Positions 16,438-25,025 of a stretch of DNA of 64,000 nt are shown here, one piece after another. Origin of the DNA: Mumia sp. ZJ1417 (GTDB lineage: Bacteria > Actinomycetota > Actinomycetes > Propionibacteriales > Nocardioidaceae); contig NZ_CP059901.1 of NCBI RefSeq assembly GCF_014127285.1, positions 1,302,001-1,366,000 of the forward strand, given 5' to 3'. The first letter of the stretch is position 1; every line of letters starts with the position of its first letter. Position numbers and translations under genes: made by a program. The notes beneath the pieces are model-generated. The model saw only the letters and a program-made list of their open reading frames with translations. It ran no database searches and had not been told where the DNA came from.

Positions 16438-17432
16438 GCGTGACCGGCGACGGGGCGGCGACTGCGGTCGTCGTCGCCCCGCCCCGGGCGCCTGGCACCC
16501 GTCGCCGGCGCCACGTACGGCGTGCGGGTGGCGCCGCCGCCCGGCTCGTCCTCACGCTCCTCGGCCTGCTGACGCTGCTCTTCTTCCTCGTACGGCTCAG
16601 TGGCGACCCTGCCGGAGTGCTCGCCGGGCCGTCCGCGACGCCCGAGCAGCTGGAGGCCGTACGGGCGGGTCTGGGGCTCGATCGCCCTCTCCCGGCCCAG
16701 TACGTGGCGTTCCTCGGCGACGCGGTCCGGCTCGACTTCGGCACCTCGGTGTTCACGGGAGAGTCCGCGCTCGGCACGGCGCTGGACGCCCTTCCTGCGA
16801 CGCTCCTCCTGCTCGTGACGACGATGGTCACGTCGGTCGTCATCGGCATCCCCTGTGGCGTGCTCCTCGACCGCGGGGGCCGTGCGACGCGTGCGGTGAT
16901 CGGATCGTGGATGACGCTGGCGCAGGCGGTCCCGACCTTCGTCCTCGGTGTCCTGCTCATCTACCTGCTGGCGGTCCGGCTCGGGTGGCTCCCCGCGTTC
17001 GGCAGCGGCACGCCTGCCACGCTGGTGATGCCGACGCTCGCGCTCGCCGCGTTCGCCGTCGCGCGGACAGCCCGCATGGTGGCCGCGGAGCTGGAGCAGG
17101 TGGAAGACCAGGACTTCCTCCGTACCGCCTCGGCCAAGGGCGCGTCGTCGCGCCGGGTCCTCTGGCGGCACGCCCTGCCCAACGCGTTCCCTGCGGTCGC
17201 CGCGGCGCTCGTCGTCGAGATGTCCTACCTGATCTCCGGAGCCGTCGTCGTGGAGGTCCTGTTCGCCTACGACGGCATCGGCAAGGAGCTCGTGGACGCG
17301 ATCTTCGCCCGCGACTACCCGCTCGTCCAAGCCACCGTCTTCGTGATCGGAGTGTTCGTCGTGACCGTCAACATCCTCGGCGACGCGCTACTCACGATGC
17401 TCGACCCGCGCACCGCGAGGGCCCGCACATGA
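16434..17432 (+). CDS. Peptide-type ABC transporter permease (DppB-like)
   Basis: A 332-residue inner-membrane protein with a GTG start overlapping the binding-protein stop. Six hydrophobic helices are visible, with the N-terminal GLLTLLFFLVRLSGDPAGVL typical of DppB and the EAA-type loop (EDQDFLRTASAKGASSRRVL) that contacts the ATPases. It forms the translocation pore with the next permease. The first 35 residues are unusually basic and proline-rich. Confidence 0.92.
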   Translation: MSVTGDGAATAVVVAPPRAPGTRRRRHVRRAGGAAARLVLTLLGLLTLLFFLVRLSGDPAGVLAGPSATPEQLEAVRAGLGLDRPLPAQYVAFLGDAVRLDFGTSVFTGESALGTALDALPATLLLLVTTMVTSVVIGIPCGVLLDRGGRATRAVIGSWMTLAQAVPTFVLGVLLIYLLAVRLGWLPAFGSGTPATLVMPTLALAAFAVARTARMVAAELEQVEDQDFLRTASAKGASSRRVLWRHALPNAFPAVAAALVVEMSYLISGAVVVEVLFAYDGIGKELVDAIFARDYPLVQATVFVIGVFVVTVNILGDALLTMLDPRTARART

Positions 17433-18304
17433 GACGCAGCCGCCTCGACCTTCGCGTGTGGGCCCCGCTGGTGGTCCTCGCCCTCATCGTGCTCGCGTGC
17501 TTCGCGGGCCCGACGCTGCTCGGACCCGACGGTGCCCAGCAGGCGCTCGGTGAGCGGCTCGCGCCACCCGCCTGGCTCCCCGGGGCCGTCGACGGCAAGC
17601 CGCTCGGCACGGACGCCTTCGGCCGCGACATGCTCACCCGCACCCTGGAGGGCGGACGTGTGTCGCTCCAGGTCGGGTTCGGCGCCGCGACCGGGGCGGT
17701 CGTCATCGGCCTGCTGCTCGGGCTCGTGGCGGGCTACTGGGGCGGCTGGTGGGACCGGGCGATCATGACGGTCGCCGACGTCTGGCTCGCCTTCCCGTTC
17801 CTCGTGATCGCCCTGGCCGCCGTCGCCGTCGTGGGCTCGGACATCCCCGTCCTCGTCGCGCTGCTGACGCTCGGCGGCTGGGTGCTCCCCACCCGGGTGA
17901 CTCGGACGATCGTCCAGCGGGTCCGCGGCGAGGACTACGTCGTCGCCGCGGCAGGTGCGGGCGCGAGCGACCTCTATCTCGTACGGCGCCACATCCTGCC
18001 GCAGGTGCTCCCCGCCAATCTCGTCGTCTGGTCCTTCACGGTTGGCGCGCTGGTCGTCATCGAAGGCGCGCTGTCGTTCTTGGGGCTCGGTGTGAAGCCG
18101 CCGACCCCGTCCTGGGGCAACATCGTCTCCGACGGCACCCCCTACCTCGAGACGGCGTGGTGGATCGTCGCCTGGCCTGCCCTGATGATCGTGGTTACGG
18201 TCATGTGCGCCAACGCGCTCGGCACGGGCCTGCGCAGGCGCTGGCAGGCCGGTGCCGGCGTCCTCGACCCGTCCGCTTCGCTCGACACGAGGGTGGCCCC
18301 ATGA
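17429..18304 (+). CDS. Peptide-type ABC transporter permease (DppC-like)
   Basis: A 291-residue permease whose ATG overlaps the preceding stop (ATGA). The DppC pattern is clear: an N-terminal helix, then PLGTDAFGRDMLTR, five more helices, the EAA loop (GEDYVVAAAGAGASDLYLVRRH) and FLGLGVKPPTPSWGNIV near the C-terminus. It pairs with the DppB-like subunit. The frame is open well upstream, but that part is a shadow of the previous gene. Confidence 0.92.
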   Translation: MRRSRLDLRVWAPLVVLALIVLACFAGPTLLGPDGAQQALGERLAPPAWLPGAVDGKPLGTDAFGRDMLTRTLEGGRVSLQVGFGAATGAVVIGLLLGLVAGYWGGWWDRAIMTVADVWLAFPFLVIALAAVAVVGSDIPVLVALLTLGGWVLPTRVTRTIVQRVRGEDYVVAAAGAGASDLYLVRRHILPQVLPANLVVWSFTVGALVVIEGALSFLGLGVKPPTPSWGNIVSDGTPYLETAWWIVAWPALMIVVTVMCANALGTGLRRRWQAGAGVLDPSASLDTRVAP

Positions 18305-19305
18305 CGGCGGCGCTGGAGATCGAGGACCTGTGGGTCGAGGCCGGCCCCGCAGACGATCCGCTCGTCCTGGTCAGAGGCGTCGACCTGGCTGTCGAGCCGG
18401 GGACGGTCGTGGGCCTGGTCGGCGAGTCGGGCTCGGGCAAGACCGTCACATGCATGTCCGCGCTGGGGCTCGCCGGCCGTGGTGTCCGGATCACCCGCGG
18501 GTCCGTCCGTGCGCAGGGCACGGAGCTGGTTGGCGCAGACGAGGCCACGATGCGCCGCGTCCGAGGCGGCGTGGTCGGCACCGTCTTCCAGGACCCGCTG
18601 AGCTCGCTCAACCCGCTCCAGCGCATCGGCGACCAGATCGCGGAGGCGCTCGTGCTCCACCGCGGAGGCAGGCGTCGCGCGCACCGCGAGCGGGTGGTCT
18701 CGCTCCTCGCTCACGTCGGCGTCCCGGCTCCCGAGCAGCGCGCCAGGGCCTACCCCCACGAGCTGTCGGGCGGCCTGCGCCAACGCGTCGCGATCGCGAT
18801 GGCGCTCGCCAACGACCCGGCGGTGCTCGTCGCCGACGAGCCGACGACCGCGCTCGACGTGACCGTCCAGGCGCAGGTGCTCGACGTGATCCGAGCAGCG
18901 ACGCGCGACGAGGGCCGCGCCACGCTCCTGGTGACTCACGACCTGGGCGTCGTCGCGGAGGCCGCCGACCGTGTGGCGGTGATGTATGCCGGGCAGATCG
19001 TCGAGGAGGGCCCGGTCGCGTCGGTGTTCGCAGCGCCCCAGCACCCCTATACCCGCGGTCTACTCGCCAGTCGCCCCGTCGTCGCACCCGGCCGTCGCAG
19101 GCTCAGCGCCATGCCCGGGCGGCCGCCGCTCCCGGGTGCGTGGCCGCTCGGATGCGCGTTCGAGGCGCGGTGCCCGAGCGCCGACGACGCGTGCGGCGAG
19201 GAGCCCCCGGTCCACCGCGGCAACGACGGCTGGGCGCGCTGCTGGCGGCTCCCGAGCGACGGAGCCCCCGATGGCTCCGCTGAGACCCAGGAGAGCGCCG
19301 TATGA
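18301..19305 (+). CDS. Peptide-type ABC transporter ATP-binding protein (DppD-like)
   Basis: A 334-residue cytoplasmic ATPase with Walker A GESGSGKT, a Q-loop in [11 protein letters not shown], signature LSGGLRQR, Walker [13 protein letters not shown] and a switch histidine in LVTHDLGV. The C-terminus has the oligopeptide-transporter extension with cysteines ([22 protein letters not shown]), which in this subfamily is thought to bind an Fe-S cluster or metal. The ATG overlaps the preceding stop. It works with the second ATPase as a heterodimer. Confidence 0.92.
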   Translation: MTAALEIEDLWVEAGPADDPLVLVRGVDLAVEPGTVVGLVGESGSGKTVTCMSALGLAGRGVRITRGSVRAQGTELVGADEATMRRVRGGVVGTVFQDPLSSLNPLQRIGDQIAEALVLHRGGRRRAHRERVVSLLAHVGVPAPEQRARAYPHELSGGLRQRVAIAMALANDPAVLVADEPTTALDVTVQAQVLDVIRAATRDEGRATLLVTHDLGVVAEAADRVAVMYAGQIVEEGPVASVFAAPQHPYTRGLLASRPVVAPGRRRLSAMPGRPPLPGAWPLGCAFEARCPSADDACGEEPPVHRGNDGWARCWRLPSDGAPDGSAETQESAV

Positions 19306-20243
19306 GTCCCGTCCTTGAGCTCTCCACCCTCGCCAAGGGGTACGACGTCCCGGGTGGCGGTGCTCGTCTGACCGCGGTCGACGGGGTGAGCCTCAGCATC
19401 GGCGCCGGGGAGACGTACGCCCTCGTGGGCGAGAGCGGGTGCGGCAAGTCGACGCTCGCCCGGATGGCCGCCATGCTCACCGCACGTGACTCCGGTGAGG
19501 TGTTCTGGTCGGGGCAGCCGGTTTCGGGGATGAGCCGCCGCGCCCTGCGGAGCGTCCGCGACCACACACAGGTCGTGTTCCAGGATCCCGCTGCGGCGCT
19601 GTCGCCGCGTCTGCGTGTGGCCGAGGCGATCGAGGAGCCGCTGCGGATCCGTGGCCGTACCGGCTCGCGCTCGGTCGCCGAGCTGCTCGACTCCGTCGGC
19701 CTCGACCGGTCGATGGGCGGCCGCTACCCCCGCGAGCTCAGCGGCGGCCAGCGCCAGCGGGTCGTGATCGCGCGGGCGCTCGCGCTCGACCCACGCCTTC
19801 TCGTGCTCGACGAGCCGGTCGCGTCGCTCGACGTCTCCGTCCAGGCCCAGGTCCTCAACCTCTTGGCCGATCTGCAGGCCTCGAACGGGCTCGCCTACCT
19901 GCTGATCGCGCACGACCTCGCCGTGGTGAGCAGCGTGGCGGACCGTATCGGGGTCATGTACCTCGGCCAGATCGTCGAGGAGGGCCCCGCTGACGAGCTC
20001 GTCACACAGCCTCGGCATCCGTACACCCAGATGCTGATCACCTCCGTGCCCGCCTTCACGCCGGGGGAGCGGGTCTCGCGGCCCCCGATCCTCGGCGACC
20101 CGCCGAGCCCGACTGCCCGTCGTACGGGGTGTGCCTTCGCTGCCCGCTGCGTGTCGGCGACGTCGGTGTGCCACGAGGAGGCTCCCGCGCCGCGTGACCT
20201 CGAGGGTGTCCTCGTACGGTGCCACCACGCGTCCGGCACCTGA
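19302..20243 (+). CDS. Peptide-type ABC transporter ATP-binding protein (DppF-like)
   Basis: A 313-residue ATPase with Walker A GESGCGKS, VFQDPAAALSPRL, signature LSGGQRQR, Walker B LLVLDEPVASLD and LIAHDLAV. It also carries the C-terminal cysteine extension (GCAFAARCVSATSVCHEEAP). The ATG overlaps the previous stop by 4 bp. Last gene of the five-gene importer operon; the DUF2344 gene starts 34 bp further on. Confidence 0.92.
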   Translation: MSPVLELSTLAKGYDVPGGGARLTAVDGVSLSIGAGETYALVGESGCGKSTLARMAAMLTARDSGEVFWSGQPVSGMSRRALRSVRDHTQVVFQDPAAALSPRLRVAEAIEEPLRIRGRTGSRSVAELLDSVGLDRSMGGRYPRELSGGQRQRVVIARALALDPRLLVLDEPVASLDVSVQAQVLNLLADLQASNGLAYLLIAHDLAVVSSVADRIGVMYLGQIVEEGPADELVTQPRHPYTQMLITSVPAFTPGERVSRPPILGDPPSPTARRTGCAFAARCVSATSVCHEEAPAPRDLEGVLVRCHHASGT

Positions 20244-20265
20244 CCGGCGGACAGGGGGCCTCGGT

Positions 20266-20271
20266 TACGCT
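20266..20271 (+). promoter_or_regulatory. Putative -10 element upstream of DUF2344 gene
   Basis: TACGCT lies 6 nt before the GTG at 20278 and supports that start as a leaderless one. It gives the DUF2344-rne segment a promoter of its own, separate from the ABC operon. Confidence 0.45.
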
Positions 20272-20277
20272 CGCACC

Positions 20278-21051
20278 GTGACGAGTCCCGACCGCACCCC
20301 GGCCAACCCCGAGGCGCCCAACCCGCAGCTCCCGACCGTTCAGAAGCTGCGGATCCGGTACGCGAAGCGGGGGCGGCTGCGCTTCACCAGCCACCGGGAC
20401 TTCGGCCGGGCCTTCGAGCGGGCCGTACGCCGTGCGGGGGTCCCGATCGCACACTCGTCCGGATTCACCCCGCACCCCAAGATCTCGTACGCCGGCGCGT
20501 CCCCGACAGGGGCCGCCAGCGAGGCCGAGTACCTCGAGATCGGCGTGATCCGCCCGCTCGACCCCGAAAAGGTCGCCGGGGTGCTCGACACCGCTCTTCC
20601 GCCCGGTCTCGACATCCTCGAGGTGGTCGCCGTCAAGGAGGGGACCGGGTCGTTCGCGGACCGGCTCGAGGCCAGCCAGTGGCGCCTCGAGCTGCCCGGT
20701 GTGGCGCCTGACGAGGCGCAGCGCGCCGTGGCCGCGTTCCTCGCGGCCGACGAGGTCCCGGTTGAGCGGATGACCAAGAAGGGGCTGCGCACCTTCGACA
20801 GCCGGAGCGCCGTCGTTCGCCTGGAGTGCCGGATGTCACCCGACGTTCAGGCGCCGTGTGCGATACTGGACCTGGTCGTACGTCACGGCACCCCGTCCGT
20901 ACGACCCGACGATGTTCTCGCCGGGCTCCGCGCCATCGCGGGTCTTGCGCTGTCGGCAGCCCCTGTGGCCACCCGGCTGGTGCAAGGTCCTCTTGATGCG
21001 CAGGCCGGCACGGTCGGCGATCCGTTCGCGCCCGACCGCGACGCGTCGTAG
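20278..21051 (+). CDS. DUF2344 radical-SAM-linked protein (TIGR03936)
   Basis: A 257-residue protein. The family opening (KLRIRYAKRGRLRFTSHRDFGRAFERAVRRAGVPIAHSSGF) is unmistakable, followed by PHPKISYAGASPTG and EYLEIG. It is the normal partner of the TIGR03960 radical SAM protein, found adjacent to or fused with it. Function is unestablished; its RAMP-like or tRNA-synthetase-accessory fold and its place next to rne suggest RNA work. The GTG at 20278 was preferred because the upstream open frame runs antisense-like through the ATPase gene and a -10-like box lies 6 nt before it. Confidence 0.88.
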   Translation: MTSPDRTPANPEAPNPQLPTVQKLRIRYAKRGRLRFTSHRDFGRAFERAVRRAGVPIAHSSGFTPHPKISYAGASPTGAASEAEYLEIGVIRPLDPEKVAGVLDTALPPGLDILEVVAVKEGTGSFADRLEASQWRLELPGVAPDEAQRAVAAFLAADEVPVERMTKKGLRTFDSRSAVVRLECRMSPDVQAPCAILDLVVRHGTPSVRPDDVLAGLRAIAGLALSAAPVATRLVQGPLDAQAGTVGDPFAPDRDAS

Positions 21052-21248
21052 GCGCACGACGCCTGCGGCGGCGACCGCGGCGGCGGACGGGGCGCCAGTG
21101 ACAGGCCGACAACAACGGAGGGCGTCGTCGAAGCCCGGTCACCCGGGCCGACCGCAGGCTTGCGTCCGCTGTGCGACCACCGGTTGCACGCGGCGACGAC
21201 ATCGCCTCGCGACCTGCTTCGGCGGCCGCGAGGCCGAAGGAGCGAACC

Positions 21249-24149
21249 ATGCTCGACGAGCAGAATCCCTCGGCACCCTCCGCGGACGCCGAGTCCCACC
21301 CCGACAACGCCTCTGACTCGGGCGCGACGGTCACGACCCGCCGCCGTCGCGCGGCCTCACGCCCAGCCGGCCCACCGACGGCCGCAGTCTTCTCCGAGGC
21401 CCGCGAGCCAGCCAAGCCGGCGCGCGCCACCCGCACGCGCAAGGCGGCCGCGAAGGTCACGAAGGCCGACGAGCCGACCGAGCAGGCCGACACCGCCGAT
21501 TCCACCCCTGCCGCTCCCACGGTCACCAAGACCACCCGGACGCGCAAGAAGGCGGCCTCCCGCTCCGCGGGCCCCGCCACCCCCGTCGCGGAGACGACCG
21601 ACACGCACATCCCGGCCGAGGCCGCGGACGTGGAGGCTGTCGCGCAGGCACCTGCGGCTGAGGACGCCGAGGCTGAGACCCCGGCCGACGTCGTCGAGGT
21701 CCTCGAGACCGACGAGGCCGAGCCCGAGGCCGAGCCCGAGGCCGAGCCCGAGGAAGAGCCCGAGGCCGAGGCCTCCGCCCCGACCCGGCGCGCTGCGTTC
21801 GTCGCGCCACTGTTCCAGGCGCCGGAGCCCACGACGCCTCCCCGTCGCAAGCGCCGCCCCGAGCCTGTCGAGGCCGAGGACGACGACCACGAGGGTGTTG
21901 TCGCCGAGCGTCCCGACGACCGCCGCACCCGGAGCGAACGCGACGATCGTGACGACGCTGACGTGAGCGACGACGACGCCGAGGATGGCGACGAGGACAG
22001 CGACGAGGGAGACGGCACCACGCCGGCCCGCCGCCGCCGTCGTCGCGGCGGCCGCCGCCGCCGCAAGCCGACCACCGACGAGGACGTCGACACCGACGAC
22101 GAGGACGACTCCCAGGACGGCGAGCAGGATGCCGCCGAGGCGTCTGCCGAGCCCTCCGACGACGACGACGACGCCGACACCGAGGGCGCCGACGCGGGCG
22201 AGGATGCGGACTCGTCCAGCGGGTCGAGCCGTCGCCGTCGCCGTCGCCGTCGTCGCGGGGAGGACAGCGACGCCGCCACCACCACCGACGACCCCGAGAA
22301 CACCGTCGTCCGGGTCCGCGAGCGCCGCAGCCCCGAGGACGAGATCACCAGCGTCGCCGGTTCGACGCGGCTCGAGGCCAAGAAGCAGCGCCGCCGCGAG
22401 GGCCGCGAGGCCGGCCGCCGCCGTACGCCGATCGTGTCCGAGGCCGAGTTCCTGGCCCGCCGCGAGTCGGTCAAGCGGGAGATGGTGATCCGCCAGCGCG
22501 ACGAGCTGACCCAGATCGCGGTCCTCGAGGACGACGTGCTCGTCGAGCACTACGTGTCGCGCGAGTCTCAGAACTCGATGATCGGCAACGTCTACATCGG
22601 GCGCGTCCAGAACGTGCTGCCGTCGATGGAGGCCGCGTTCGTCGACATCGGCAAGGGGCGCAACGCCGTCTTGTATGCCGGCGAGGTCGACTGGAGCAAG
22701 CTCGGTGACGGCAAGCCCCGCAAGATCGAAGAGGTCCTCAAGTCCGGGCAGACCGTGCTCGTCCAGGTGACGAAGGACCCGGTCGGCCACAAGGGTTCGC
22801 GCCTGACCAGCCAGATCAGCCTGCCGGGCCGTTTCCTCGTGTACGTCCCGGGGGGCCAGAGCAGCGGCATCTCCCGCAAGCTGCCGGACACCGAGCGCAA
22901 CCGCCTCAAGTCGCTGCTCAAGGGCATCCTCCCCGAGGACGCCGGTGTGATCATCCGCACCGCGGCCGAGGGCGCGACCGAGGACCAGCTCACGCGTGAC
23001 GTCGAGGCGCTCGACGCCCGCTGGAAGGACATCGAGAAGAAGGCGGGCTCCGGATCCGCTCCGCAGCTGCTCTACGGAGAGCCGGACCTCACCATCAAGG
23101 TGGTCCGTGACCTTTTCAACGAGGACTTCGCTCGGCTCGTTGTCGACGGGGCCGACGCCTCGGAGATCATCGAGGGCTACGTCAGCCACGTGGCGCCCGA
23201 CCTCAAGGACCGGGTCGAGACGTGGAAGGGCTCGGAGTCGGGCGACGCCTTCTCGGCGTACCGGATCGACGAGCAGATCGCCAAAGCCCTCGACCGCAAG
23301 GTCTGGCTGCCGTCAGGCGGCTCGCTCATCATCGACCGGACCGAGGCGATGACCGTCGTCGACGTCAACACCGGCAAGTTCACCGGGTCGGGCGGCAACC
23401 TCGAGGAGACCGTCACCAAGAACAACCTGGAGGCGGCCGAGGAGATCGTGCGCCAGCTCCGGCTGCGCGACATCGGCGGCATCATCGTCATCGACTTCAT
23501 CGACATGGTGCTCGAGAGCAACCGCGACCTCGTGCTGCGCCGCCTCGTCGAGTGCCTGGGCCGTGACCGTACGCGCCACCAGGTCGCCGAGGTGACTTCA
23601 CTGGGGCTCGTTCAGATGACCCGCAAGCGGATCGGTACGGGGCTCCTCGAGGCGTTCAGCGAGCCCTGCGAGCACTGCGCCGGCCGCGGCCTCATCGTCC
23701 ACGACCACCCGGACGAGCCCAAGAAGTCGGCCGACGAGAGCAGGCGTTCTCGCGGCGGACGTGGCAAGCGCAACGACGGCGATCAGCCGAAGCAGGCGAA
23801 GGGTGGCGAGCCGAAGAGCAGGTCGGGCCGCAAGCCTCAGGACGAGGACGCGTCGAAGGACGAGTCCACGACCGAGGACGCGCCCGTCGACGAGGCGAAG
23901 CCCGATGAGAGCGCACCTGTTGCTGACGTCCCCGCGACGGAGGCGTCGTCGGCCGACGGCGAGACTCCGGCTCCCCGCAAGCGCCGTCGTCGTCGCTCAG
24001 GCGGGACCGACAGGTCCGCTGACCAGTCTGCGGAGCAGCCGTCAGAGCAGTCTGCGGAGGCCGCCTCGCAGGGTGGTGTGGAATCGCCCGGTACGCTGGA
24101 CGGCGGAGTACCCGACCCCGTTTTGACCGGCGACGGGGAGACTCCGTAG
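21249..24149 (+). CDS. rne: Ribonuclease E/G family endoribonuclease
   Basis: A 966-residue enzyme. Residues 1 to about 385 form a low-complexity arm alternating acidic runs (EAEPEAEPEAEPEEEPEAEA) with arginine clusters. The catalytic core follows, beginning at MVIRQRDELTQIAVLED with an S1 RNA-binding domain (NVYIGRVQNVLPSMEAAFVDIG), a DNase-I-like region with Mg-binding DFIDMVLESNRD, and the zinc-link EPCEHCAGRG. Residues from about 825 onward are again charged and disordered, an arrangement seen in actinobacterial RNase E. It initiates mRNA decay and processes rRNA. The ATG has a good ribosome-binding site (AAGGAG at 21237-21242). The 197-base region upstream holds no gene and no hairpin I trust; RNase E leaders can be autoregulatory. 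Confidence 0.95.
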   Translation: MLDEQNPSAPSADAESHPDNASDSGATVTTRRRRAASRPAGPPTAAVFSEAREPAKPARATRTRKAAAKVTKADEPTEQADTADSTPAAPTVTKTTRTRKKAASRSAGPATPVAETTDTHIPAEAADVEAVAQAPAAEDAEAETPADVVEVLETDEAEPEAEPEAEPEEEPEAEASAPTRRAAFVAPLFQAPEPTTPPRRKRRPEPVEAEDDDHEGVVAERPDDRRTRSERDDRDDADVSDDDAEDGDEDSDEGDGTTPARRRRRRGGRRRRKPTTDEDVDTDDEDDSQDGEQDAAEASAEPSDDDDDADTEGADAGEDADSSSGSSRRRRRRRRRGEDSDAATTTDDPENTVVRVRERRSPEDEITSVAGSTRLEAKKQRRREGREAGRRRTPIVSEAEFLARRESVKREMVIRQRDELTQIAVLEDDVLVEHYVSRESQNSMIGNVYIGRVQNVLPSMEAAFVDIGKGRNAVLYAGEVDWSKLGDGKPRKIEEVLKSGQTVLVQVTKDPVGHKGSRLTSQISLPGRFLVYVPGGQSSGISRKLPDTERNRLKSLLKGILPEDAGVIIRTAAEGATEDQLTRDVEALDARWKDIEKKAGSGSAPQLLYGEPDLTIKVVRDLFNEDFARLVVDGADASEIIEGYVSHVAPDLKDRVETWKGSESGDAFSAYRIDEQIAKALDRKVWLPSGGSLIIDRTEAMTVVDVNTGKFTGSGGNLEETVTKNNLEAAEEIVRQLRLRDIGGIIVIDFIDMVLESNRDLVLRRLVECLGRDRTRHQVAEVTSLGLVQMTRKRIGTGLLEAFSEPCEHCAGRGLIVHDHPDEPKKSADESRRSRGGRGKRNDGDQPKQAKGGEPKSRSGRKPQDEDASKDESTTEDAPVDEAKPDESAPVADVPATEASSADGETPAPRKRRRRRSGGTDRSADQSAEQPSEQSAEAASQGGVESPGTLDGGVPDPVLTGDGETP

Positions 24150-24152
24150 ACT
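24123..24152 (+). promoter_or_regulatory. Promoter for rplU-rpmA inside the 3' end of rne
   Basis: TTGACC (24123-24128) and TAGACT (24147-24152) are separated by 18 bp and lie across the last codons and stop of rne. This is the clearest -35/-10 pair in this part of the window and would start an rplU-rpmA transcript near 24159, giving a leader of about 145 nt. Confidence 0.6.
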
Positions 24153-24156
24153 AGAT

Positions 24157-24184
24157 GATCGGCACGCCTGTGTGCGTGCCGGTC
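24157..24184 (+). promoter_or_regulatory. Hairpin at the 5' end of the rplU leader
   Basis: An 11-bp stem (24157-24167 with 24174-24184, one G-U pair) closes a 6-nt loop. No T-tract follows, so it is a weak terminator candidate. Placed at the predicted transcript start it would cap the rplU leader and could stabilise it or take part in regulation by a ribosomal protein. The remaining leader to 24303 shows no ORF. Confidence 0.45.
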
Positions 24185-24303
24185 TGTGTGCCCAGCCGAG
24201 TGCCCAGCATTGTTGCTCAGCGCCTGGCGGTGGCACCACCCCTAAGTTTTGGACAGCCCAGCTCCGACAGTGGAGCAGCAACGAGTGAGGATGTGAGTCG
24301 GCG

Positions 24304-24612
24304 GTGTACGCGATCGTGCGCAGTGGCGGCCAGCAGCAGAAGGTCGCGGTCGGCGACGTCATCGAGATCGACAAGGTCAAGACCACGGTCGGTGAGTCGG
24401 TCGAGCTCCCCGCCGTGCTCCTCGTCGACGGCGACGCGGTGACCTCGGACGCTGACTCGCTCGCCAAGGTCTCCGTGACCGCCGAGGTCATCGGCGCGAC
24501 CAAGGGCCCCAAGATCATCATCCAGAAGTACAAGAACAAGACCGGTTACAAGAAGCGCCAGGGGCACCGCCAGCACTACACCCAGGTCAAGATCACCGGC
24601 ATCTCGAAGTGA
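24304..24612 (+). CDS. rplU: 50S ribosomal protein L21
   Basis: A 102-residue protein, the standard L21 length, beginning [14 protein letters not shown] from a GTG codon. The C-terminal basic motif [19 protein letters not shown] that contacts 23S rRNA is intact. It is a structural component of the large subunit. It is followed by rpmA after 21 bp, the conserved rplU-rpmA-obg order. Confidence 0.97.
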   Translation: MYAIVRSGGQQQKVAVGDVIEIDKVKTTVGESVELPAVLLVDGDAVTSDADSLAKVSVTAEVIGATKGPKIIIQKYKNKTGYKKRQGHRQHYTQVKITGISK

Positions 24613-24633
24613 CGCGAAAGTAGGCTCGAGCAC

Positions 24634-24888
24634 ATGGCACACAAGAAGGGCGCCGCTTCTACCAAGAACGGCCGTGACTCCAACTCGCAGCGCCTCGGTG
24701 TGAAGCGCTTCGGTGGTCAGCAGGTGAGCGCCGGCGAGATCATCGTCCGCCAGCGTGGCACCCACTTCCACCCCGGCACCAACGTCGGCCGTGGTGGCGA
24801 CGACACGCTGTTCGCACTCGCCGCTGGTGCGGTCGAGTTCGGCACGCGTCGTGGTCGTCGCGTGATCAACATCGTCCCGTCGGAGTGA
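24634..24888 (+). CDS. rpmA: 50S ribosomal protein L27
   Basis: An 84-residue protein. It starts [24 protein letters not shown], the classic L27 N-terminus that reaches the peptidyl-transferase centre without a cleavable Firmicutes-type extension. The stretch [20 protein letters not shown] is conserved. It is cotranscribed with rplU and ends 20 bp before a strong terminator. Confidence 0.97.
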   Translation: MAHKKGAASTKNGRDSNSQRLGVKRFGGQQVSAGEIIVRQRGTHFHPGTNVGRGGDDTLFALAAGAVEFGTRRGRRVINIVPSE

Positions 24889-24907
24889 TCTGACGGACTT
24901 CGACGTA

Positions 24908-24948
24908 GACGAGGGGCGGGTCCGCAGCACGCGGGCTCGCCCCTCGTC
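24908..24948 (+). terminator. Strong terminator-like hairpin after rpmA
   Basis: An 18-bp GC-rich stem with two G-U pairs (24908-24925 with 24931-24948) closes a 5-nt loop, 20 bp after the rpmA stop. There is no U-tract, as is common in actinobacteria. It separates rplU-rpmA from obgE. Confidence 0.7.
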
Positions 24949-25025
24949 CCGTCTCGTCGGGATTCTGCCGACCGGATCGGCGCGAGCACACCCGTACGAG
25001 AGACAATCCTGAGGAGGTGGCACGG

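Noticed and set aside
14896-20243. Naming the importer a nickel transporter
   Set aside because: The binding-protein family covers peptides, opines and nickel complexes; no nickel-specific residues or NikR site were found.
21357-23189. A 610-codon minus-strand frame across rne
   Set aside because: A shadow of the coding strand; the sense frame has S1, catalytic and zinc-link motifs in the right order.
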